Shown: positions 33,144 to 42,425 of the stretch, in pieces | How the letters are laid out: each line of letters begins with the position of its first letter | Position numbering within the stretch: the first letter of the stretch is position 1 | Assembly: GCA_963703385.1 (NCBI GenBank) | Contig: OY969816.1 | Coordinates: forward strand, 434,001 to 498,000 | Length of the DNA stretch: 64,000 nucleotides | Reading direction: 5' to 3' | Source of the DNA: Rhodoblastus sp963703385 | GTDB taxonomy: Bacteria > Pseudomonadota > Alphaproteobacteria > Rhizobiales > Beijerinckiaceae | Notes under the pieces: generated by a model | Told to the model about the DNA's origin: nothing | What the model saw: only the letters and a program-made list of their open reading frames with translations | Database searches by the model: none | Position numbers and translations under genes: made by a program

Positions 33144-35158
33144 GTCTCGCCCTCCCGGTCCTCTTGCGCCTCGAATTTCAGCAGTTCCGCGCCTTCGCTC
33201 ACCTGATCGCCGGGCGCATGAAGGAAAGACCCCACCCGTCCCGCCGCCGGCGCCTTGACGACATGCTCCATTTTCATCGCCTCCATCGCCATCAGCGGCG
33301 CGCCCAGAGCGACCATCGTTCCGGGCGCGACGAAATGGGCGACCACCCGGCCGGACATCGGCGCGGTCAGGCCGCCTTGAACACGATGCTCGGCGGCGGC
33401 GCGGCGGAGCGGATCGATCAGATGAAAAGTCCACATCCCCCCGCCGAGGAAAATCGTCCAGTCGGCGGCGGCCGCAATCGCTGTCGCGGAAAAACGCCGG
33501 CCGTCGATTTCGACCCGCATCCTGCCGTCGTCATCCCGCTTGGCTCTGGCCGTGACGGCGCCTTCGCCGCAGGACAATGAAAAATTTTCGCCGCGCGACA
33601 GCGCCCGCACGACAAAGGACGCATTCGCGTAAGTAAAATTCAGCAGACGCGGCTCTTCGCCGTTGAGCCGCCAATTGTCGCGGGCGTTCCACGGCGATGC
33701 GAAATCGTTTCCGCGCGAAGGCGCCGCGCTTTCCGACAGGAGCGCGGCCAAGGCGGCGACGAAAATTGCGTCCGCGGGCGGCGCGCCTTGCGGCGCCAAC
33801 AGTTTTGGGCTTTCGCGCGCGATCAGGCCGGTGTCGAGATTTCCGGCGACAAACGACGGGGTGGCGACGAGACGCGACAGGAAGCCGACATTATTGGCGA
33901 CGCCGACGATGTGAAAATTCGCCAGGGCGCGCCGCATCCGCGCCAGGGCGCGGTCGCGATTGTCGTCATGGACGATCAGTTTGGCGATCATCGGATCGTA
34001 ATGGGAGGTGATCTCGTCGCCCTGATCGACGCCGGCGTCGATGCGGACCTGCGGGCCTTGTTCCGGCAAGAGCAGAGCCGCCAGCCTGCCGGTCGAGGGC
34101 AAAAAATCCTGCCTTGAGTCTTCGGCGTAGATCCGCGCCTCGATCGCGCAGCCGCGCAGAAAAATGTCGTCCTGGCGCTTCGGCAAAGGCTCGCCGGCGG
34201 CGACGCGCAATTGCCATTCGACCAGATCGAGCCCGGTGACGCATTCGGTGACCGGATGTTCGACCTGCAGCCGCGTGTTCATTTCCATGAAAAAGAACGC
34301 GCCGTCGGGAGCGACGATGAATTCGACCGTGCCGGCGCCGACATAGGAAACCGCTTTGGCCGCCGCGATGGCCGCCGCGCCCATTTCCCGCCGGCGTGCA
34401 TCGGAAAGGCCCGGCGCCGGCGCCTCCTCCATCACTTTCTGATGCCGGCGCTGGACCGAGCAGTCGCGCTCGAACAACGAGACATGATTGCCATGCGCGT
34501 CGCCGAAAATCTGGATTTCGATATGGCGCGCCGGCTGAATATATTTTTCGATCAGAACTTTCGCATCGCCGAAACTCGCCATGGCCTCGCGGCGGCAGGC
34601 GGCGAGCGCCGCGTCGAAATCGGCCCGCGCCTCGACCAGCCGCATGCCCTTGCCGCCGCCGCCCGCAGCCGCCTTGATCAGCACGGGGAAACCGATGGCC
34701 TCCGCCTCTCGCTTCAAACGCCCTGGGTCCTGGTCGTCGCCATGATAGCCCGGCGCGAGCGGCGCCCCCGCCGCCTGCATCAGCTTTTTGGCCCTTGATT
34801 TCGATCCCATCACCCGCAAGGCCTCAAGCGGCGGGCCGATGAAGACCAGACCGGCTGCGTCGCAGGCCTCGCGGAAGGCGGGGCTTTCCGAAAGAAAGCC
34901 ATAGCCGGGATGGATGGCCTCGGCCCCCGAGGATTTGGCGGCGGCGATGATTTTTTCAATCGCGAGATAGCTGTCCCGCGCCTCGGCGGGACCGATGCGG
35001 ATCGCCTCGTCGGCCATGCGGACATGACGCGCCGACGAATCGGCGTCGGAAAACACCGCGACCGTCGCGACGCCGAGGCGGCGCGCGGTTCGGACGATGC
35101 GGCAGGCGATTTCGCCGCGATTGGCGATGAGGATCTTGTCGAACAAAGACTTGTTCAT
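33140..35158 (-). CDS. liuD: 3-methylcrotonyl-CoA carboxylase, biotin-containing alpha subunit
   Basis: 672 aa. Biotin carboxylase domain (residues ~1-450) with the ATP-grasp motifs KAAAGGGGKGMR and EMNTRLQVEHPVTE; then a linker domain; then a C-terminal biotinyl domain with AMEAMKMEHVV, whose Lys carries biotin. It carboxylates 3-methylcrotonyl-CoA together with LiuB. The neighbouring liu genes support this over acetyl- or propionyl-CoA carboxylase. ATG 35158 overlaps the LiuC stop by 4 nt (ATGA). Confidence 0.94.
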   Translation of the reverse strand: MNKSLFDKILIANRGEIACRIVRTARRLGVATVAVFSDADSSARHVRMADEAIRIGPAEARDSYLAIEKIIAAAKSSGAEAIHPGYGFLSESPAFREACDAAGLVFIGPPLEALRVMGSKSRAKKLMQAAGAPLAPGYHGDDQDPGRLKREAEAIGFPVLIKAAAGGGGKGMRLVEARADFDAALAACRREAMASFGDAKVLIEKYIQPARHIEIQIFGDAHGNHVSLFERDCSVQRRHQKVMEEAPAPGLSDARRREMGAAAIAAAKAVSYVGAGTVEFIVAPDGAFFFMEMNTRLQVEHPVTECVTGLDLVEWQLRVAAGEPLPKRQDDIFLRGCAIEARIYAEDSRQDFLPSTGRLAALLLPEQGPQVRIDAGVDQGDEITSHYDPMIAKLIVHDDNRDRALARMRRALANFHIVGVANNVGFLSRLVATPSFVAGNLDTGLIARESPKLLAPQGAPPADAIFVAALAALLSESAAPSRGNDFASPWNARDNWRLNGEEPRLLNFTYANASFVVRALSRGENFSLSCGEGAVTARAKRDDDGRMRVEIDGRRFSATAIAAAADWTIFLGGGMWTFHLIDPLRRAAAEHRVQGGLTAPMSGRVVAHFVAPGTMVALGAPLMAMEAMKMEHVVKAPAAGRVGSFLHAPGDQVSEGAELLKFEAQEDREGET

Positions 35159-35940
35159 GCGCGCCATGCCGGAGGCCTCTTTGCGAGGAAGGCGGCGACG
35201 CCTTCGCGGGCTTCCGCGCCGGCGCGGATTTTGGCGATGCGGCGCGCGGTGTCTTCGCCCAAAAACTCGTCGAGCGGGCGATGGGCGATTTCGCGCAGCA
35301 AAAGTTTGGCGGCAGCCAGCGCCTCCGGCCCGCCCCGGAGCAAAGCCGCCGCAATCTCGCCGATCTTCGCGTCGAGCGAGTCCGGCGGCGCGATTTCGTG
35401 GACCAGTCCGAGTTCGTGGGCTTGCGCCGCGCCGATGCGTTCGCCGGTCAGGATATAGCGCGCGGCCTGCCGCGCCCCGATGGCGCGCAGCAGATAGGGG
35501 CCAATAATTGACGGAATCAGGCCGAGCCGAACCTCCGAGGCGGCAAAAAAGGCGTCGCTCGCGGCGACGCAAAGGTCACAAGCCGCGGCGAGCCCCATGC
35601 CGCCGCCGATCGCCGGCCCCTGGATCCGGGCGATGGTCGGCTTGGGCAAATGGGCGAGCCGCTGCAACAACGCAGCGAGGCGCCGCGCGTCCTCCAGATT
35701 CTCCGCGAAATCGGCCTCGCCAAAAACCTTCATCCAGGCGAGATCGGCGCCGGCGCAAAAACCGGCGCCGCGCCCGGCGAGAACCACGACGCGGGTTCGG
35801 TCGTCCTGGGCCAATTCGCCCAAAACCTCGGTCAATTCGGCGATCAATTCGGCGTCGAACGCGTTGTGGCGCTCCGGCCGGTTCATCCACAATGTGGCGA
35901 TCCCGCCGGCCTTTTCGATCTCCACATTCGCGTAACCCAC
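35155..35940 (-). CDS. liuC: Methylglutaconyl-CoA hydratase
   Basis: 261-aa crotonase-family enzyme that hydrates 3-methylglutaconyl-CoA to HMG-CoA. The oxyanion-hole segments are GFCAGADLAWMK (about residues 60-71) and GPAIGGGMGLAAACDLCVA (about 108-126). The substrate is inferred from the position between the two carboxylase subunits and HMG-CoA lyase in a complete liu operon. The gene lies 10 nt after liuB. Confidence 0.9.
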   Translation of the reverse strand: MGYANVEIEKAGGIATLWMNRPERHNAFDAELIAELTEVLGELAQDDRTRVVVLAGRGAGFCAGADLAWMKVFGEADFAENLEDARRLAALLQRLAHLPKPTIARIQGPAIGGGMGLAAACDLCVAASDAFFAASEVRLGLIPSIIGPYLLRAIGARQAARYILTGERIGAAQAHELGLVHEIAPPDSLDAKIGEIAAALLRGGPEALAAAKLLLREIAHRPLDEFLGEDTARRIAKIRAGAEAREGVAAFLAKRPPAWRA

Positions 35941-35950
35941 GCCCGCCTCC

Positions 35951-37558
35951 TCACATGCGGAACAGGCCGAATTTCGTCGGCGGAACGGAAGCGTTGAGCG
36001 CGGCCGACAGCGACAGGCCGAGCACGCGGCGGCTTTCGGCCGGATCGATCACGCCGTCGTCCCACAGCCGCGCCGAGGCGTAATAGGGGCTTCCCTGCGT
36101 CTCGTATTGCCGGCGGATCGGCGCGCGAAATTGTTCCTCTTCCTCCGCGCTCCAGCTTTCGCCCTTGGCCTCCAGCGCGTCGCGGCGCACATTGGCGAGC
36201 ACGCTCGCCGCCTGTTCGCCGCCCATCACCGAGATGCGGCTGTTCGGCCAGGACCACAGGAAGCGCGGCGCGTAGGCGCGCCCGCACATGGCGTAATTTC
36301 CCGCGCCGTAGGAGCCGCCGATCAGCATGGTGAGCTTGGGAACCTGAGCCGTCGCAACCGCCGTGACCAATTTGGCGCCGTCGCGGACGATGCCGGCGTT
36401 TTCCACCTTTCGGCCGACCATGAAGCCGGTGATGTTCTGCAGGAAAATCAGCGGAATACCGCGCTGGGCGCAAAGCTCGATGAAATGCGCGCCTTTCTGG
36501 GCCGATTCCGCGAAAAGAATGCCGTTATTGGCGACAATTCCGACCGGAAGGCCAAAAAGCTCGGCGAAGCCGGTCACTAAAGTCGCGCCGAAAAGCGCCT
36601 TGAATTCGTCGAAACGCGAGCCGTCGAAAATGCGGGCGATGACCTCGCGCACGTCGTAGGATTTGCGCGGATCGGTCTCGACGATCCCGTAGATTTCATC
36701 CGGGTCGTAAAGCGGCGCCTCGCCGGCGCCAAGCGACAGGCCCATGGATTTGCGGCGGTTGAGATGGGCGACCACGTCCCGCGCCAGAGCCAGGGCGTGG
36801 GCGTCGTCTTCGGCGAGATAATCGGCGACGCCCGAAAGTCTGGTATGGACCTCGGCGCCGCCCAGTTCTTCCGCCGTGACCACCTCGCCGGTCGCCGCCT
36901 TGACCAGCGGCGGGCCGCCGAGAAAGATCGTGCCCTGATCGCGCACGATGATGGTCTGGTCGGACATGGCCGGCACATAGGCGCCGCCGGCGGTGCAGGA
37001 GCCCATCACCACCGCGATCTGGGGAATGTTCTTGGCCGACATATTGGCCTGATTGTAAAAAATGCGGCCGAAATGATCGCGGTCGGGAAAGACTTCGTCC
37101 TGCATCGGCAGAAAGGCGCCGCCGGAATCGACCAGATAGATGCAAGGCAACCAGTTCTGCTCGGCGATTTCCTGGGCCCGCAGGTGCTTTTTCACCGTCA
37201 GCGGATAATAGGTTCCGCCCTTCACCGTCGCGTCATTGGCAACGATCATGCATTCGACGCCTTCGACCCGGCCTATGCCTGCGATCACGCCGGCCGAGGG
37301 CGCGGAATCGCCATAAAGGCCGAGGGCGGCGAGTTGGCCGATTTCGAGAAAGGGCGAGCCGGGATCGAGCAGGGCGGAAATGCGCTCGCGCGCCAGCATT
37401 TTTCCACGCCCGCGGTGGCGGGCCTGGGCCTCGGCGCCGCCGCCCTGCCGCGCTTTTGCGGCGATGTCGCGCAATTCGCCGGTGAGCTTGCGCATCGCGG
37501 CGCTGTTGGCGCGAAAAACCTCGGAGCGGACATCGATGGATGATTTCAGCGCCGCCAT
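35951..37558 (-). CDS. liuB: 3-methylcrotonyl-CoA carboxylase, carboxyltransferase beta subunit
   Basis: 535 aa with two crotonase-like carboxyltransferase halves. CoA/biotin-contact segments include MIVANDATVKGGTYYPLTVKKH, VVMGSCTAGGAYVPAMSD and, in the C-terminal half, IFLQNITGFMVGRK and IGGSYGAGNYAMCGRAY. These are typical of 3-methylcrotonyl-CoA carboxylase beta. Start at ATG 37558 is by family alignment (MAALKSSIDVRSEVF). A GTG at 37570 overlaps the LiuA stop in GTGA, matching the 4-nt overlap used elsewhere in this operon, and may be the true start. Confidence 0.94.
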   Translation of the reverse strand: MAALKSSIDVRSEVFRANSAAMRKLTGELRDIAAKARQGGGAEAQARHRGRGKMLARERISALLDPGSPFLEIGQLAALGLYGDSAPSAGVIAGIGRVEGVECMIVANDATVKGGTYYPLTVKKHLRAQEIAEQNWLPCIYLVDSGGAFLPMQDEVFPDRDHFGRIFYNQANMSAKNIPQIAVVMGSCTAGGAYVPAMSDQTIIVRDQGTIFLGGPPLVKAATGEVVTAEELGGAEVHTRLSGVADYLAEDDAHALALARDVVAHLNRRKSMGLSLGAGEAPLYDPDEIYGIVETDPRKSYDVREVIARIFDGSRFDEFKALFGATLVTGFAELFGLPVGIVANNGILFAESAQKGAHFIELCAQRGIPLIFLQNITGFMVGRKVENAGIVRDGAKLVTAVATAQVPKLTMLIGGSYGAGNYAMCGRAYAPRFLWSWPNSRISVMGGEQAASVLANVRRDALEAKGESWSAEEEEQFRAPIRRQYETQGSPYYASARLWDDGVIDPAESRRVLGLSLSAALNASVPPTKFGLFRM

Positions 37559-37566
37559 CGTGAGCC

Positions 37567-38739
37567 TCACCCCGTTTCGGACATCAGTTCGCGCCCGATC
37601 AGCATGCGGCGGATTTCGGACGTTCCCGCCCCGATCTCATAGAGCTTGGCGTCGCGCCACAGCCGCCCGGCGCCGACATCATTGGTATAGCCGAGGCCGC
37701 CGAGGCACTGGATGCATTCGCCGGCCATCCAGGTCGCCTTTTCGGCGGCGTAGAGAATGGCGCCCGCCGCATCCTTGCGCAGAGCGCGGGTATGGTTTTT
37801 TCGGTCGCAAGCCGCGCCGACGGCGTAAACATAGGCGCGGCTCGCCGACCAGGTCGCGTACATGTCGGCGAGCTTGCCCTGCATCAGCTGGAAATCCCCG
37901 ATTTTTCGACCGAACTGCTTGCGCTGGTGGAGATAGGGCATAACGAGGTCCATGCAGGCGGCCATGATGCCGAGCGGGCCGCCGCACAATACCGCGCGCT
38001 CGTAATCGAGGCCGGACATCAGCACTTTCGCGCCTTTGTCCACGCCGCCCAGCACATTGGCTTCAGGAACCTCGCAATCGTCGAAAAAAAGCGGAAAAGT
38101 GTTCGATCCGCGCATGCCCAGCTTGTCGAGATGCGGCCCGTGGGAAAGCCCGCGAAAATTTTTCTCGACCAGGAAGGCGGTGATGCCGCGGGCGCCGGCC
38201 TCCGGGTCGGTCTTGGCGTAGACCACCAGAATGTCGGCGTCGCCGCCATTGGTGATCCACATCTTGGAGCCGTTGAGAACGAAATAATCGCCCTTTTTCT
38301 CGGCGCGCAGGCGCATCGACATGACATCGGAGCCGGCCTCGGGCTCGGACATGGCGAGCGCGCCGACTTTTTCGCCCGAGATGAGGCCGGGCAGATATTT
38401 CGCTTTTTGTTCGGGCGAACCGTTGCGGCGAATCTGGTTGACGCAGAGATTGGAATGCGCGCCATAGGACAAAGCGACGGCGGCGGAGGCGCGCGAAATC
38501 TCCTCCATGGCGACGATATGGGCAAGGTAGCCCATGCCGGCTCCGCCCTCTTCCTCGTCAATGGTGAGGCCCAGCAGGCCGAGGGCGCCGAATTTTTTCC
38601 ACAGATCGGATGGAAAGAGATTGTCGCGGTCGATTGCCGCCGCGCGCGGCGCGATTTCGGCCGCGGCGAAGGCGCGCACGCTTTCGCGCAACAGGGCGAT
38701 CTCGTCGCCGAGATCAAAATCGAGGCACGGAACGATCAT
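37567..38739 (-). CDS. liuA: Isovaleryl-CoA dehydrogenase
   Basis: 390-aa acyl-CoA dehydrogenase that oxidises isovaleryl-CoA to 3-methylcrotonyl-CoA with FAD, passing electrons to ETF. The catalytic Glu is in SGLDYERAVLCGGPLG, at the position specific to isovaleryl-CoA dehydrogenases rather than the C-terminal Glu of short/medium-chain enzymes. FAD/substrate motifs ALAMSEPEAGSDVMSM and KMWITNGGDAD, and the end ECIQCLGGLGYTND, are present. ATG 38739 has GGGGAGAAG directly upstream. First gene of the liu operon. Confidence 0.95.
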   Translation of the reverse strand: MIVPCLDFDLGDEIALLRESVRAFAAAEIAPRAAAIDRDNLFPSDLWKKFGALGLLGLTIDEEEGGAGMGYLAHIVAMEEISRASAAVALSYGAHSNLCVNQIRRNGSPEQKAKYLPGLISGEKVGALAMSEPEAGSDVMSMRLRAEKKGDYFVLNGSKMWITNGGDADILVVYAKTDPEAGARGITAFLVEKNFRGLSHGPHLDKLGMRGSNTFPLFFDDCEVPEANVLGGVDKGAKVLMSGLDYERAVLCGGPLGIMAACMDLVMPYLHQRKQFGRKIGDFQLMQGKLADMYATWSASRAYVYAVGAACDRKNHTRALRKDAAGAILYAAEKATWMAGECIQCLGGLGYTNDVGAGRLWRDAKLYEIGAGTSEIRRMLIGRELMSETG

Positions 38740-38921
38740 CTTCTCCCCGAACCGGCACGCGGGGCGCGAATCCCCGCCGCTTTGATGAAATATTGGCCAT
38801 GAAATATTGGCGCGCCGCGGGGGCGGCGTCAAACGCTGCGCCGGGAGGAGGGGGACCGCCGGGAACTTCAGCTTGGGATGGGCCCCTGCCGATCAAGGTC
38901 AGCCTGCATAGGGCGGGTAGG

Positions 38922-40595
38922 TCACATATTGGGATAGTTCGGCCCGCCGCCGCCTTCGGGCGTGGTCCAGGTGATGTTCTGGGCGGGATCCTTGATGTCG
39001 CAGGTCTTGCAGTGGACGCAGTTCTGCGCGTTGATGACGAAGCGCGGGTCTTTCTTCTCCGTCTCGTCGCCATAGACCACTTCATAGACGCCGGCCGGGC
39101 AATAGAGCCGCGCCGGTTCGCCATAGACCGGCAGGTTCCTGGCGACGGGAATCGCGGGGTCCGCCAGTTTCAGGTGGCAGGGCTGGTCTTCCTCGTGGTT
39201 GGTGTTCGACAGAAAGACCGAGGACAGTTTGTCGAAGGAAATCACCCCGTCGGGCTTGGGATAGGCGATCGGCTTGACCGAGCCGAGCGGCAGCAGGGTG
39301 GCGTGATCCGGCTTGCCGTGTTTCAGGGTGCCGAACGGGCTGACGCCGAACAGAGTGTTGAGCCACATGTCCAGGCCGCCCAGCGGGACGCCGAGATAGG
39401 TCCCGAACTTCGACCACAAAGGTTTGACATTGCGCACTTTTTTCAGGTCGGCGCCAATCGGTCCGGCGCGCCAGCCGTTCTCGTAATCGGCGAGTTCGTC
39501 GTGGGCGCGGCCAGCAGCCAGCGCCGCCGCCGCCGCTTCCGCGGCCTCGATTCCCGACAGCACGGCGTTATGCGAGCCTTTTATGCGCGGCACATTCATG
39601 AAGCCCGCGCCGCAGCCAACCAGGGCGCCGCCAGGGAACACGAGTTTCGGGACCGATTGCCAGCCGCCCTCGGTCAGCGCGCGGGCGCCATAGGCGAGGC
39701 GCTTGCCGCCGACGAAAGTCTCGCGCACCATCGGATGGGTCTTGAAGCGCTGGAACTCGTCGAAGGGCGAGAGAGTCGGGTTCGAATAGTTGAGATGGAG
39801 GACGAAGCCGACCAGGACCTGATTGTCCTCGATATGATAGAGGAAGGAGCCGCCGCCGGTATTCGAAGACAAGGGCCAGCCGAAGGAATGCTGCACCAGG
39901 CCGGGCTTGTGTTTCGACGGGTCGACGCGCCACAATTCCTTGATTCCGATGCCGAACTTTTGCGGCTCGCGGCCCTTGTCGAGGCCGAAGCTGGAAAGCA
40001 GCGTCTTGGTCAGCGAACCGCGCGCGCCTTCCGCGAAAAGGGTATATTTGCCGCGCAACTCCATGCCGCGGGTGAAGGAATCTTTCGGCTTGCCGTCGCG
40101 CCCCACGCCCATGTCGCCGGTGGCCACGCCGCGCACTTCGCCCTTGTCGCCGTAAAGCACTTCGGTCGCCGCGAAGCCGGGATAGATTTCGACGCCGAGT
40201 TCTTCCGCTTTTGATCCGAGGAAGCGGCAGACATTGCCGAGCGAGCCGACGAAATTGCCATGATTGTTCATCAGCGGCGGCATGGCGAAATTGGGCAGGC
40301 GGACGCCGCCCGAGGGGCCGAGGATGTAAAAATGGTCTTCCGTCACCTGCACTTTCAGCGGGCAGGCCGGGTCTTCGCGCCAGCCGGGCAGGAGCCTGTC
40401 GAGGCCTACGGGATCGATCACTGCGCCGGAAAGGATATGGGCGCCGATCTCCGACCCCTTTTCGACGATGACGACCGAAAGCTCCGGATTGATCTGCTTG
40501 AGCCGGATTGCCGCCGCGAGGCCCGACGGCCCGCCGCCGACGACCACCACGTCATAATCCATCGCCTCGCGCGGCGCCAATTCCATCTCGCTCAT
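38922..40595 (-). CDS. etfQO: Electron transfer flavoprotein-ubiquinone oxidoreductase
   Basis: 557-aa membrane-associated flavoprotein that passes electrons from ETF to ubiquinone. N-terminal FAD-binding GGGPSGLAAAIRL (about residues 20-32). C-terminal 4Fe-4S domain with YCPAGVYE and NAQNCVHCKTCDIKDP, giving four Cys ligands. Start at 40595 follows a GGGAGA ribosome-binding site; the frame stays open upstream. It sits 182 nt ahead of the liu operon on the same strand; LiuA is an ETF-dependent dehydrogenase, so the two could be co-regulated. The promoter region holds an AT-rich palindrome at 40703-40722. Confidence 0.95.
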   Translation of the reverse strand: MSEMELAPREAMDYDVVVVGGGPSGLAAAIRLKQINPELSVVIVEKGSEIGAHILSGAVIDPVGLDRLLPGWREDPACPLKVQVTEDHFYILGPSGGVRLPNFAMPPLMNNHGNFVGSLGNVCRFLGSKAEELGVEIYPGFAATEVLYGDKGEVRGVATGDMGVGRDGKPKDSFTRGMELRGKYTLFAEGARGSLTKTLLSSFGLDKGREPQKFGIGIKELWRVDPSKHKPGLVQHSFGWPLSSNTGGGSFLYHIEDNQVLVGFVLHLNYSNPTLSPFDEFQRFKTHPMVRETFVGGKRLAYGARALTEGGWQSVPKLVFPGGALVGCGAGFMNVPRIKGSHNAVLSGIEAAEAAAAALAAGRAHDELADYENGWRAGPIGADLKKVRNVKPLWSKFGTYLGVPLGGLDMWLNTLFGVSPFGTLKHGKPDHATLLPLGSVKPIAYPKPDGVISFDKLSSVFLSNTNHEEDQPCHLKLADPAIPVARNLPVYGEPARLYCPAGVYEVVYGDETEKKDPRFVINAQNCVHCKTCDIKDPAQNITWTTPEGGGGPNYPNM

Positions 40596-40702
40596 CTGCG
40601 TCTCCCGAAACGGGGCCGGACCCGTGCGATCCGGCAAAATCCTGAACCCCTTCATAGCGCGCGAAACGGCGCTGTCCACCAAGGCGAAGGGCCAATAACG
40701 AG

Positions 40703-40722
40703 ATAGTTTATATCTAAACTAT
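40703..40722. promoter_or_regulatory. AT-rich palindromic operator candidate
   Basis: ATAGTTTA, four-nt spacer TATC, TAAACTAT: a perfect 8-bp inverted repeat in a GC-rich background, placed in the 160-nt divergent region between etfQO (start 40595) and the uracil-DNA glycosylase gene (start 40756). The size and symmetry suit a dimeric repressor. The regulator is unknown. Confidence 0.5.
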
Positions 40723-40755
40723 TGCCGCGGCAAGGCGGCGCGGGTACAAACCGCC

Positions 40756-41634
40756 ATGATCTACGCCGACGCCATGGACCGGGAGACTTTGGCCGCGCTT
40801 TTGCGCTGGTACGCGGCCGCGGGCGTCGATTCCGCGATTTTGGAACAGCCTGTCGATCGCTTCGCCCAATCGGCGCAACAGGCGGCGCAAAAGGCGGCGC
40901 CGTCCGCGCCCGGCGACCCGCCCGCGCAAATAGCCCGATCCTTACCCTCGCGCGCATCGCAGCAAGAGCCGCGCGCGCCGGCGCCGGCCGCCGCCTTGTC
41001 GCAGGACGCGGCGGCGGCGGGCGCCCGCGAACAGGCGGCGAGCGCGAAAAACCTCGACGAATTGCGCGAACAGCTTGCCGCCTTCGACGGCTGCGCCCTG
41101 AAAAATTCGGCGACCCAGCTGGTTTTCGCCGATGGCGCGCCCGATGCGAAAATCATGATCGTCGGCGAGGGGCCGGGCGCCGACGAGGACCGGATCGGCA
41201 AGCCTTTCGTCGGCCGCGCCGGGCAATTGCTCGACAAGATGCTGGCGGCGATCGGCCTCGACCGCACCAAAGTCTATATCGCCAATGTCGTGCCGTGGCG
41301 CCCGCCCGGCAATCGCACGCCGACGCCGCAGGAACTGGCGCTGTGCCTGCCTTTCGTGCGCCGCCAGATCGAGCTGGTTGCGCCGGATTTTCTCGTTCTG
41401 CTCGGCGCCTCGGCGGCGCAGACCCTGCTCAACGAGAAGGAAGGCGTCATGCGGCTGCGCGGCCATTGGCGCGATTATCATTGCGGCGACAGGACCATCC
41501 GCGCCCTGCCCATGCTGCATCCGGCCTATCTGCTGCGCGCGCCGTTGAAAAAAGCCCAGGCCTGGCGCGATCTGCGCACCCTGAAACATGCGCTTGACTT
41601 GAAATATTCGCGTAACTTGGCGGGCCTGTCCTGA
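40756..41634 (+). CDS. Uracil-DNA glycosylase, family 4-like
   Basis: 292 aa. After a ~90-residue Ala/Gln-rich leader comes the glycosylase fold: GEGPGADEDRIGKPFVGRAGQLLDKML (motif A) and MLHPAYLLR (motif B His). It removes uracil from DNA for base-excision repair. Classical family-4 enzymes hold a 4Fe-4S cluster with four Cys; here only DGCALK and ALCLPF keep Cys, and the CxxC partner and the VKCRPP-type Cys are replaced (VPWRPP). The cluster may be missing or altered; I believe this variant is usual in Alphaproteobacteria, but that is from memory. The stop shares a base with the rnhB start (TGATG). Confidence 0.88.
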   Translation: MIYADAMDRETLAALLRWYAAAGVDSAILEQPVDRFAQSAQQAAQKAAPSAPGDPPAQIARSLPSRASQQEPRAPAPAAALSQDAAAAGAREQAASAKNLDELREQLAAFDGCALKNSATQLVFADGAPDAKIMIVGEGPGADEDRIGKPFVGRAGQLLDKMLAAIGLDRTKVYIANVVPWRPPGNRTPTPQELALCLPFVRRQIELVAPDFLVLLGASAAQTLLNEKEGVMRLRGHWRDYHCGDRTIRALPMLHPAYLLRAPLKKAQAWRDLRTLKHALDLKYSRNLAGLS

Positions 41635-42275
41635 TGGCGGCGCATTTCGAACTTGAGGCCGAGCTGATCGCGCAAGGATTCGGGCCGGTCGCCGGAATCG
41701 ACGAGGTCGGACGCGGCCCGCTCGCCGGGCCGGTCTGCGTGGCGGCGGTCGTTCTCGATCCCGCCGATCTTCCCGACGGTCTCGACGATTCGAAAAAACT
41801 TTCCGCGCGCCGGCGGGCGGCTTTGTTCGAGGAGATTTGCGCGCGGGCGCTGGCGGTTTCGGTGACGCTCGCGCCGGCGGTGGAAATCGACGCTGTGAAC
41901 ATCAGGGGCGCGACTCTGGCCTGCATGAGCCGGGCCGCGCGGAGCTTGAGCCTCGCGCCCGGCTTCGCTTTGGTGGACGGGCGCGATTTGCCGAAACTGC
42001 CCTGTCGCGGCCGCGCCGTGATCGCCGGCGACGCCATCAGCCTGTCGATCGCCGCCGCCTCGATCGTCGCCAAGACCACGCGCGACCGGCTGATGGCGCG
42101 GCTCGACATTTTCCATCCCGGCTATGGATTCAAGGCCCACGCCGGCTATCCGACCGCGTCCCACCGCGCGGCGCTTGAAACTTTGGGGCCCTGCCGCGAA
42201 CACCGCCGCTCTTACGCGCCGGTGCTGGAGGTTTTGCGGCGCGACGGCGTGGGCGTGGCGGACGGCGCGCGTTAA
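41634..42275 (+). CDS. rnhB: Ribonuclease HII
   Basis: 213-aa RNase HII that cuts RNA in RNA-DNA hybrids and removes misincorporated ribonucleotides. The acidic site is visible: GIDEVGRGPLAGPV (Asp-Glu), the DSKKLSARRR segment, LVDGRDLP (Asp) and a C-terminal acidic helix after AGYPTASHR. Its ATG overlaps the stop of the glycosylase gene, so two DNA-repair enzymes are translationally linked. Confidence 0.95.
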   Translation: MAAHFELEAELIAQGFGPVAGIDEVGRGPLAGPVCVAAVVLDPADLPDGLDDSKKLSARRRAALFEEICARALAVSVTLAPAVEIDAVNIRGATLACMSRAARSLSLAPGFALVDGRDLPKLPCRGRAVIAGDAISLSIAAASIVAKTTRDRLMARLDIFHPGYGFKAHAGYPTASHRAALETLGPCREHRRSYAPVLEVLRRDGVGVADGAR

Positions 42276-42375
42276 TTTTCCGTCGCCGCCAAAGGCCAAG
42301 TTCAAGACCTCATTAAGGTTTCCGTACGGAAAAGAGACAATGGTCCCCGCGCCTCCTAAACGTGGCTTTTACCCC

Positions 42376-42387
42376 GTTAAGCTTAAC
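42376..42387. promoter_or_regulatory. GTTAAGCTTAAC palindrome upstream of ccrM
   Basis: A perfect 12-bp palindrome 38 nt before the ccrM start. It contains two opposed TTAA half-sites like those bound by CtrA, but the spacing is not the usual TTAA-N7-TTAA, so binding is only a possibility. No GANTC site was noticed between rnhB and ccrM. Confidence 0.3.
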
Positions 42388-42425
42388 TCGCAATCGTCAG
42401 TCAGTCGCGTTGTGGTTTCGAGTAC

